A DNA stretch of 11,650 nt from Phytoactinopolyspora endophytica (GTDB taxonomy: Bacteria > Actinomycetota > Actinomycetes > Jiangellales > Jiangellaceae), in contig NZ_ML142850.1 in assembly GCF_004138495.1 (NCBI RefSeq), positions 278,620-290,269 of the forward strand. Direction: 5' to 3'. Made by a program: the position numbers and the translations under genes. The notes under the pieces are model-generated. The model worked only from the letters and a program-made list of their open reading frames with translations, was not told where the DNA came from and searched no databases. This document shows, in pieces, positions 7,228 to 11,650 of the stretch. Each line of letters starts with the position of its first letter. Position 1 is the stretch's first letter.

Positions 7228-7871
7228 TGACCACGGACGACTGGTTGGCCAACACCCGAACCTCTTACGACACGGTCGCTGTCAGCTATACCGACCAACT
7301 GCGTGACGCCATCGCCGGTGACCCTCACCTTCGCGCCGCTCTGGCGGTGTTCGCTGATCGTGTGCGGGCCGCTGGCGGGGGGCCAGTGGCAGACGTCGGC
7401 TGCGGCCCCGGACACGTCACCGTCTACCTGCACGGACTCGGTGTCGACGCCTTCGGCATCGATCTTTCTCCAGGGATGATCGACGTGGCCCGGCGTGACT
7501 ACCCCGACGTGCAGTTCGAGGTGGGCTCGATGACAGACCTGCACCTGAGCGACGCTTCGATGGCGGGCCTGCTCGCCTGGTGGTCGTTGATTCACATCCC
7601 CGACGACGAGGTGCCGACGGTCTTCGCGCACTTCCGCCGAGTATTGCGTCCAGGCGGACCGTTGCAGCTCGGGTTTCACGTCGGTGACACCTCGCGGCTG
7701 AAGACGGAGGGTTATGGAGGCCACCCAATGACGGTCTACGTTCACCACCGTCAGCCTGACAAGGTGGCTTCCTGGCTGCGTGACGCTGGGTTTGAGATCG
7801 AGGCTCAGTGGCTGTGCGACCCGGACGGGCAAGTTCCGCAAGCATTTCTTTTCGCACGCCGTCCCTCCTAA
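7227..7871 (+). CDS. Class I SAM-dependent methyltransferase
   Basis: This 214-residue small-molecule-type methyltransferase has the Rossmann-like fold (Methyltransf_11/25 group). Motif I is VADVGCGPG at residues 54-62. The acidic ribose-binding residue is D79 in GIDLSPGM. The post-motif region VGSMTDLHLSD probably places an acidic residue near the adenine. The later FRRVLRPGGPLQLGFH is the usual strand-turn after the catalytic face. The N-terminal NTRTSYDTVAVSY is the helix that caps SAM in this group. The substrate cannot be read from the sequence. The ATG at 7227 is preferred over the in-frame GTG at 7218, because the latter falls within the TATCGT -10 box. The codons carry more A/T in third position than the kinase and regulator genes, so it may have a different history. 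It appears to be transcribed alone. Confidence 0.9.
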   Translation: MTTDDWLANTRTSYDTVAVSYTDQLRDAIAGDPHLRAALAVFADRVRAAGGGPVADVGCGPGHVTVYLHGLGVDAFGIDLSPGMIDVARRDYPDVQFEVGSMTDLHLSDASMAGLLAWWSLIHIPDDEVPTVFAHFRRVLRPGGPLQLGFHVGDTSRLKTEGYGGHPMTVYVHHRQPDKVASWLRDAGFEIEAQWLCDPDGQVPQAFLFARRPS

Positions 7872-7880
7872 GAGCCGCCA

Positions 7881-8021
7881 GTGCTCTATCGGCTACTTGC
7901 AGACCAGCTCGGTTCGCCCGACGAGGCGCCACGAGGCTGGGCCGAGCGCGGGCTTCGACTGCTCGATAGCAAGGTGGCCCGACGGATGCTCTGGGAAATG
8001 GAACAGGGTACGCCCGGTTGA
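7881..8021 (+). pseudogene. 46-codon ORF fragment downstream of methyltransferase
   Basis: This short frame starts at a GTG and reads VLYRLLADQLGSPDEAPRGW, with a second helical stretch LLDSKVARRMLWEMEQG, and ends at TGA. It is in the same frame as the methyltransferase and separated from it by the TAA at 7869-7871 plus three codons. There is no ribosome site. It looks like two amphipathic helices from the end of a larger protein rather than an independent gene, and could be a gene remnant next to the junction. The family is not recognised. Confidence 0.3.
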
Positions 8022-8166
8022 GGAGCCTGAGCCGGAAATCGCATCACATTCGGCCACCATTCCACAATCCGCGCGACATCGACGAACTGTGGCCACCATC
8101 ACCTGGCAAGCGCTCGCGGCCGCGTCATCGGCACACCGCTCGTGGAGGTCATTTGACCCGGTTCGG

Positions 8167-8185
8167 AGTGACACCGTAGTGACAC
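8167..8185 (+). repeat. Direct repeat AGTGACAC, two copies 11 bp apart
   Basis: AGTGACAC occurs at 8167-8174 and 8178-8185, one helical turn apart, with CGT between them. A partial inverted copy (GTGTC) lies at 8234-8238, just before the tRNA fragment. Short, in-phase repeats beside a tRNA end resemble integrase or excisionase arm sites, but the copies are only 8 bp. Confidence 0.35.
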
Positions 8186-8220
8186 AGCCCACGCAGCATT
8201 GGACGCCTGCCTGTGGGCTG
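8185..8220. repeat. Hairpin next to tRNA fragment
   Basis: CAGCCCAC (8185-8192) pairs with GTGGGCTG (8213-8220). GCAG (8193-8196) then pairs with CTGC (8207-8210) after a 2-nt CT bulge, leaving a 10-nt loop. It has no T-run. It could be a tRNA-end terminator, viewed from the minus strand, or part of an attachment region. Confidence 0.45.
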
Positions 8221-8238
8221 GCCTGCACGTAAGTGTCG

Positions 8239-8284
8239 TGGGCGCAGTTGGTTCGAACCAACGACGTCCGGTTTGTAAGACCTC
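8239..8284 (-). tRNA. 3' half of tRNA-Val(UAC), truncated; likely attachment-site scar
   Basis: Read on the minus strand, the segment shows the 3' part of a tRNA in correct order. It has a 7-nt anticodon loop CTTACAA (anticodon UAC, T before it, A after it), the 3' anticodon stem ACCGG and a 5-nt variable loop ACGTC. The T-arm follows, GTTGG-TTCGAA-CCAAC, with a loop of 6 instead of 7 nt. It ends in the acceptor strand TGCGCCC plus A73. The 5' anticodon strand matches only its inner three bases (GAGGT against the expected CCGGT). No D-arm, GCTC/AGC stem or 5' acceptor GGGCGCA is found before it. It therefore cannot be a working tRNA. Tyrosine integrases often recombine in exactly this anticodon-loop-to-3'-end part, so an attachment-site duplicate left by an integrated element is the best explanation. 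Confidence 0.55.
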
Positions 8285-8404
8285 GGTCAGGCATGTCGGG
8301 CGGTGACGCAGGACACTGTTCCGTGTCGTTCGTGCTGGTCAGAAGCAGAACTGCGTACCGGAGCGTCTCGGAATCTCCCGCCGCGTACACCCGCCTCGGA
8401 TGCG

Positions 8405-8438
8405 GCCGGCCTCCCCTGGGCCCCCGGGGGAGGCCGGC
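8405..8438 (-). terminator. Perfect 12-bp hairpin, probable terminator
   Basis: GCCGGCCTCCCC (8405-8416) and GGGGAGGCCGGC (8427-8438) are perfectly complementary around a 10-nt loop. The hairpin lies 9 bp beyond the stop of the small minus-strand gene, so it probably ends minus-strand transcription from the folate operon side. It has no U-tract on either strand. It could also stop plus-strand transcripts. Confidence 0.6.
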
Positions 8439-8447
8439 TGTAGAGCA

Positions 8448-8660
8448 TCACGACACGAGCTTCGTCGCATTCTCGACGCTCTCGGAATCGTCTATGGCCA
8501 GAGCGTCGAGGATGTCGGAGCGGCGCGCTCGGTAGCTGGCACCAATCCTCAACAACGGCACAGGAAACTCGCCGTTCCGTGCCAACGGTCCGGGTGAGAT
8601 GACGACCGCGTCGATGTGCGCCAGGTCGGCGGTCGTCCACCCCTCCTGAACGTCGAGCAT
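8448..8660 (-). CDS. Small excisionase-like DNA-binding protein (possibly degenerate)
   Basis: This 70-residue ORF has a C-terminal half, ARNGEFPVPLLRIGASYRAR followed by RSDILDAL, that closely resembles the wing and C-terminal helix of MerR-like excisionase/AlpA-type proteins from actinobacterial integrative elements. In those, a typical pattern is RNGEFPVPVLRIGRxYRVRRADLL. The N-terminal helix-turn-helix expected before it is recognisable only at TTADLA; the recognition-helix part (HIDAVVISPGPL) is unlike the family and may be altered. The start is supported by GGGAGG (8670-8675) 9 nt upstream, and a 12-bp hairpin begins 9 bp after the stop. It lies 63 bp downstream of purU on the same strand and about 160 bp from the tRNA remnant. 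No integrase lies between, although that is its usual neighbour. The resemblance was made by eye. Confidence 0.5.
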   Translation of the reverse strand: MLDVQEGWTTADLAHIDAVVISPGPLARNGEFPVPLLRIGASYRARRSDILDALAIDDSESVENATKLVS

Positions 8661-8723
8661 CGTTCGAGGCCTCCCTGCGGCCGAGCCTGCGCCGTCCGCA
8701 CCGCCCGTCGGCTCAGCGCCGGA

Positions 8724-9599
8724 TCACTGGAACACGATGGTCTGGTTGCCGTGCCGGACGACGCGGTTCTGCGCGTGCCAGGTCACCGCACGGGACAAGA
8801 CGTCTCGCTCGACATCGGCTCCCCGCCGCTGCAGGTCGGCCGCGGTGTCGACGTGCGTCACCCGGACGACGTCCTGCTCGATGATCGGCCCCTCGTCGAG
8901 TTCTGGGGTGACGTAGTGGCTCGTGGCGCCGATGAGCTTCACCCCACGCTCCTTGGCCGCCTTGTAGGGGCCGGCCCCGATGAAGGCAGGCAGGAAGGAG
9001 TGATGGATGTTGATCACGGGGACGCCGAGGGCATCGATGAACCCCTCGGAGAGGATCTGCATGTAGCGCGCGAGGACGACGAAGTCGACGTTGCCGGCGA
9101 GTAGTCGCAGGATCTCAGCTTCGGCCTCGGTCTTGTCCGGCCCCTGCGACGGCACGTGGTGGAAGGGGACGCCGAAGGAACGGACGTCCTCTGCGGTGTT
9201 CGTGTGGTTCGAGATGACCATGGGGATGGTCACCGGCAGCTCCCCTCGCCGGTGCCGCCACAACAGGTCGAGCAGGCAGTGGTCGGTGGTCGAGGCCAGG
9301 ATGGCCATCCGTTCCGGGACGGACTGGTCCGTCAGCGTCCACGTCATCCCGTAGGTACGCAGCGTCTCGTCCAACTCCGCCTCGATGTCCGGCATGACCG
9401 CCGTGAGTCCCTCCCGGTGGAAGACGACGCGTTGGAAGAACGCTCCCCCATCCGGATCGTCGGTGTACTGGTCCAGCGAGACGATGTTCGCCTTGTTGAC
9501 TGTCAACACAGCCGAGATCGCGGCGACGAGGCCGATCTGATCGGGACCGTGGACGATGAGGCACGCGTGATCACGCAGCTCCGGCGTGTGCAGGGTCAT
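8724..9599 (-). CDS. purU: Formyltetrahydrofolate deformylase
   Basis: PurU hydrolyses 10-formyl-THF to formate and THF in the cytosol. The 291-residue length is typical. The N-terminal ACT domain (about 8-90) begins ACLIVHGPDQIGLVAAIS. The formyl-transferase-type hydrolase domain follows, with MVISNHTN (about 127-134), VVLARYMQILS (about 174-184) and the catalytic-type N197-I-H199-H200 in VINIHHSFLPAFIGAGPYKA. The aspartate is D235 in PELDEGPII. These match the Asn/His/Asp triad of the family. The ATG at 9599 overlaps the stop of the upstream metF-like gene (ATGA) and has AGGAG upstream, so this start is clear. The frame is open well beyond it, inside metF. Placement with a LigM-like demethylase and MetF argues for removal of surplus C1 units as formate rather than for the purine role known in E. 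coli. Confidence 0.96.
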   Translation of the reverse strand: MTLHTPELRDHACLIVHGPDQIGLVAAISAVLTVNKANIVSLDQYTDDPDGGAFFQRVVFHREGLTAVMPDIEAELDETLRTYGMTWTLTDQSVPERMAILASTTDHCLLDLLWRHRRGELPVTIPMVISNHTNTAEDVRSFGVPFHHVPSQGPDKTEAEAEILRLLAGNVDFVVLARYMQILSEGFIDALGVPVINIHHSFLPAFIGAGPYKAAKERGVKLIGATSHYVTPELDEGPIIEQDVVRVTHVDTAADLQRRGADVERDVLSRAVTWHAQNRVVRHGNQTIVFQ

Positions 9600-10486
9600 G
9601 CCGTCTCCTGCCGTTGGATGTCCCCGACGTAGGAGCTGACCCACTCCGACGTCGCAGGCAGGCCACCGAAGGTGTAGAAGTGGAGCTTGACGTCCCCGGC
9701 GTCTGGGTCGGCGTCCAGATCGGCCGCCAGGCCGCCGATGAACCGCTCCGGTCCTGCGGTTCCCATCAGGTTGGTCAGCGAGAACCCGTACTTCTTGACG
9801 ATCATGGCGTTCGCGCCGATGCCGAAGCGCCGCGCGAAGGAGATCAGCCTCTTGACCCCCGCTGGGCCTGGAGTCCCGATCCGGATCTGGGCGTCGATGC
9901 CTCGCGAGCGCACCTCGCGGATCCACGCCATGACCGGGCCGGTGTCGAAGGCGAACTGCGTGAGCAGCACGGTTGCCAGACCCTGCTCCGCCAGCGCGGC
10001 GTGCTTGGCCTCCAGGTGCTCCCACAGCACATCGTTGGGGATCTCGGGATGGCCTTCGGGGTAGCCCGCGATCGCCACCTCCTGTACGTCATGGCGCTGC
10101 AGCACTCCGGAGCGGATGACCGACAACGCGTCCGGGTAGGGACCCTCGGGACGGGCCGGGTCCCCACCGACTGCGAACACGTGATCCGTGGCCCCGACCG
10201 CCTGCAGCCTGGCGAGGAAGGCTTCTAGCTGAGCCTGCGAGGAAAGCCGGCGGGCAGAGATATGCGGGACCGGGACGAACCCGGCCCGGGCGACAGCGGC
10301 GGCTGCGCCGATGCGCATCTCGAGATCCTCGTTGCCCAGGAAGGTCACGTTGATCCGGGTCCCGGGGGGTGTGGAGGCGTGTGCCTCCTCCAGCCCAGCG
10401 ACGTCCTTTCCTGTCATCTCGAGAGAGAAGCCGTCCATCAGGCGCAGGGCGGCGGTGGGGTATTCAGCAGACGCGATGCGTGACAT
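9596..10486 (-). CDS. metF: Methylenetetrahydrofolate reductase (MetF-like)
   Basis: This 296-residue flavoprotein of the MTHFR family interconverts 5-methyl-THF and 5,10-methylene-THF. Visible features are an N-terminal FSLEMTGKD with E23 at the place of the catalytic glutamate of SFEFFPP in classical MetF, INVTFLGNED, the VPHISARR strand (about 73-80) and FAVGGDPARPEGPYPDAL (about 104-121), the family's GGDP signature. PAGVKRLISFARRFGI and FYTFGGLPATSEW follow near the end. The N-terminal motif departs from biosynthetic MetF, which is usual for paralogues in methyl-group catabolic clusters. The ATG is preceded by AAAGGA (10495-10500) at 8-nt spacing. It lies 63 bp after the LigM-like gene and overlaps purU by 4 bp. 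In this setting the oxidative direction (5-methyl-THF to methylene-THF) is inferred. Confidence 0.92.
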   Translation of the reverse strand: MSRIASAEYPTAALRLMDGFSLEMTGKDVAGLEEAHASTPPGTRINVTFLGNEDLEMRIGAAAAVARAGFVPVPHISARRLSSQAQLEAFLARLQAVGATDHVFAVGGDPARPEGPYPDALSVIRSGVLQRHDVQEVAIAGYPEGHPEIPNDVLWEHLEAKHAALAEQGLATVLLTQFAFDTGPVMAWIREVRSRGIDAQIRIGTPGPAGVKRLISFARRFGIGANAMIVKKYGFSLTNLMGTAGPERFIGGLAADLDADPDAGDVKLHFYTFGGLPATSEWVSSYVGDIQRQETA

Positions 10487-10494
10487 GGTCCGGG

Positions 10495-10500
10495 TCCTTT
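10495..10500 (-). promoter_or_regulatory. Shine-Dalgarno of metF-like gene
   Basis: On the minus strand, AAAGGA precedes the ATG at 10486 by 8 nt and fixes its start. Confidence 0.65.
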
Positions 10501-10549
10501 CCAGTAGCGGGAGGCGGATGCTTCTTCAGGTGACGAGGGACGAAGGACG

Positions 10550-11650
10550 TCACGCGCCGACGGCGGTGTTGGAGCGGTACTCCCCGCGCGCCTTGGCCAC
10601 GAGCGGCGCCGGCTGGACCGTGGCACGGATCCGCACCTGGACGTGCTCCTCGACGGCCGGCTTCGACGAGGGTGTGGGCTCACCCCAGACGAGGGTGACC
10701 TCGGTGCCCGGCGTGGCTACCGAGGCGTCGACGACCGCGACCGACAGCATGCAGCGCTCGTTCGCGGAGTAGCCGGTGTGCATGGACCGGCCCACGTAGG
10801 CGCCGTCTCCGGACTCGACCCGGTCGTAGTGGTAGGTCGCGTAGTGGGCGATCGGCTGGTTGATGAACTTGGCGCCGACCCCGGGACGGAACATCGACCC
10901 GAAAGCCTTCTCGACGTCCTCGCCGTTCCATACGAGCGTCACCTTGCGGTTCTGCTCGGACCGTCCTCCGGCGACCTGCTGCTCGAGCGCCGCTCGGCCG
11001 ATGAAGTCGTGGTCGAACTTCACGATGCGGCCGTAGCCAACGTCGTAGGGCGAGAAGAAGTAGTCCTCGACCTGTGGGGAGTAGAAGCTCCCCCCGAGGG
11101 AGACGGTGGCGTCGATCTCGTCGGCATCCAGCCAGCTCCGGAAACCGGCGCTGCTCTCGCCGGCGTAGAAGGCCGGCAGCGGCCGGGGCAGCCAACCGGA
11201 CTCCAGCGAGTTGGTCAGGTAGGCGCGGCCGCCGACCTGCACGAGCCCGTGCCTGCTTCCCGCCTCGAGGATGGCGCCCACGACCGCGTCCCGGTCCGCC
11301 CAGGGCCCGACGAACTCGAAGCCGGGCTCGGCCGCCATCCCGTGCCGAAGGGCGCGGACGGTCTTTCCCGCGATCGTGAATCGGGCGCCGTGGAAGAACT
11401 TGACGGCGGGCGGCTTCTCGCCGAGCACGTCCCGGATGACGTCGATGGCACCGGGACCCTGCACTTCGTAGCGGTAGACGACCGGGTCGCCGGTTCGGGC
11501 GTACGACGGGTTGTCCCGCCAGATCTCCACGTCGTACCCGCCGGTCTCCGCGTGGTACTGGAGCCAGTTGATGGTCGGCGGGATGCCGACCGCCTGGAAC
11601 TCATCCTCCTCGTTGCGGAAGAGGATGTTGTCGCCGACCAGGTTCCCCTC
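10550..11650 (-). CDS. LigM/GcvT-like THF-dependent O-demethylase (5' partial)
   Basis: This enzyme resembles LigM (vanillate/3-O-methylgallate O-demethylase), a GcvT/DmdA-fold protein that moves a methyl group from an aryl methyl ether to THF. The 366 visible residues run off the right edge; LigM is about 470, so roughly the first 100 are missing. Recognisable blocks in order are ILFRNEEDEFQAVG, NWLQYHAETGGYDVEIW, VKFFHGARFTIAGKTVRALR and EPGFEFVGPW. YLTNSLESGWLPRPLPAFYA, the diagnostic LGGSFYSPQVEDYFFSPYD, VGYGRIVKFDHDFIGRAALE and VTLVWNGEDV follow. The C-terminal barrel reads MHTGYSANERCMLSVAVVD and VTLVWGEP. A GTG at 11530 is only an internal codon, because the frame and homology continue to the edge. 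The methyl donor is unknown: vanillate, syringate-like, dicamba-like or another methoxy compound. It heads the metF-purU unit. Confidence 0.88.
   Translation of the reverse strand, partial: EGNLVGDNILFRNEEDEFQAVGIPPTINWLQYHAETGGYDVEIWRDNPSYARTGDPVVYRYEVQGPGAIDVIRDVLGEKPPAVKFFHGARFTIAGKTVRALRHGMAAEPGFEFVGPWADRDAVVGAILEAGSRHGLVQVGGRAYLTNSLESGWLPRPLPAFYAGESSAGFRSWLDADEIDATVSLGGSFYSPQVEDYFFSPYDVGYGRIVKFDHDFIGRAALEQQVAGGRSEQNRKVTLVWNGEDVEKAFGSMFRPGVGAKFINQPIAHYATYHYDRVESGDGAYVGRSMHTGYSANERCMLSVAVVDASVATPGTEVTLVWGEPTPSSKPAVEEHVQVRIRATVQPAPLVAKARGEYRSNTAVGA

Larger units (their letters stand above)
8022..8447. other. Gene-poor junction segment
   Basis: No protein gene can be supported here. Long overlapping frames on both strands have cysteine-, serine- and arginine-rich translations without domain features. 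The stretch holds a direct repeat (8167-8185), a hairpin (8185-8220), a tRNA 3' half (8239-8284) and a perfect hairpin (8405-8438), listed separately. A 9-bp GGCCACCAT occurs at 8052-8060 and again at 8091-8099, which may be chance. Confidence 0.6.

Noticed and set aside
6397..7230. Plus-strand frame of 277 codons overlapping the membrane protein
   Set aside because: It lacks the hydrophobic helices of the true frame, runs through the hairpin at 7007-7037 and has no ribosome site.
8239..8330. A complete tRNA gene on the minus strand
   Set aside because: No 5' acceptor strand or D-arm fits upstream of the anticodon loop, and the T-loop is one base short.
7893..8390. Minus-strand 165-codon frame through the junction segment
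   Set aside because: Its translation reads through the tRNA fragment and the repeat and hairpin, is Cys/Ser-rich, and shows no integrase residues.
8285..8447. Possible remaining integrase gene between the excisionase-like ORF and the tRNA fragment
   Set aside because: Only about 160 bp is available, and none of the frames I read shows the tyrosine-recombinase HxxR or Tyr motifs.
8616..9104. Plus-strand open frame of 162 codons
   Set aside because: It is antisense to purU, which has full family motifs on the other strand; the Asp/Val-rich translation is the usual shadow of high-GC coding DNA.
9600..10025. Upstream extension of PurU within the metF-like gene
   Set aside because: The extension is a shadow of the reductase frame; the ATGA overlap and ribosome site place the PurU start at 9599.
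1..11650. CRISPR array, insertion sequence with terminal repeats, or rRNA
   Set aside because: No regularly spaced repeats, transposase motifs or ribosomal RNA sequence were seen on reading through the window.

Overview
The window looks like chromosomal DNA from a high-GC Actinomycetota species. The evidence is strong G/C third-position bias, a large LuxR (LAL-type) ATPase regulator, a NarL-type two-component pair, two genes whose starts fit leaderless transcripts (TAnnnT, 7 nt, ATG), and hairpins without U-tracts at gene ends. The genus cannot be named from sequence alone.

Left part (1-4649, plus strand). The 3' portion of a LAL-family transcriptional regulator is followed by three small enzyme-like genes, each with its own clear Shine-Dalgarno: a YCII/DGPF-domain protein, a RibD-C/dihydrofolate-reductase-like protein, and a metallo-beta-lactamase-fold hydrolase with a variant HxDxDH metal motif. 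A 13-15 bp imperfect inverted repeat sits just upstream of the hydrolase gene.

Middle (4650-7871, plus strand). A leaderless-looking sensor kinase gene overlaps its NarL/FixJ response regulator gene by 4 bp. A four-helix membrane protein of unknown role follows, and a strong hairpin at 7007-7037 probably ends the unit. A separate, again apparently leaderless, SAM-dependent methyltransferase gene comes next.

Junction (7872-8723). This gene-poor stretch carries several small signals: a 46-codon ORF fragment in frame with the methyltransferase stop, an 8-bp direct repeat, two hairpins, the 3' half of a tRNA-Val(UAC)-like gene (minus strand, no 5' half), and a 70-aa minus-strand ORF whose C-terminal half resembles excisionase/AlpA-type DNA-binding proteins. 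Together these suggest the scar of an integrative element that targeted a tRNA 3' end and later lost its integrase.

Right part (8724-11650, minus strand). This is a compact one-carbon operon read right to left: a LigM/GcvT-like tetrahydrofolate-dependent O-demethylase (5' end outside the window), a MetF-like methylenetetrahydrofolate reductase, and PurU formyltetrahydrofolate deformylase. The metF and purU genes overlap by 4 bp. The inferred flow is substrate O-methyl to 5-methyl-THF (LigM-like), to 5,10-methylene-THF (MetF-like), to 10-formyl-THF (FolD, not in the window), to formate plus THF (PurU). This is a dissimilation route for methyl groups released from a methoxylated, probably aromatic, compound.
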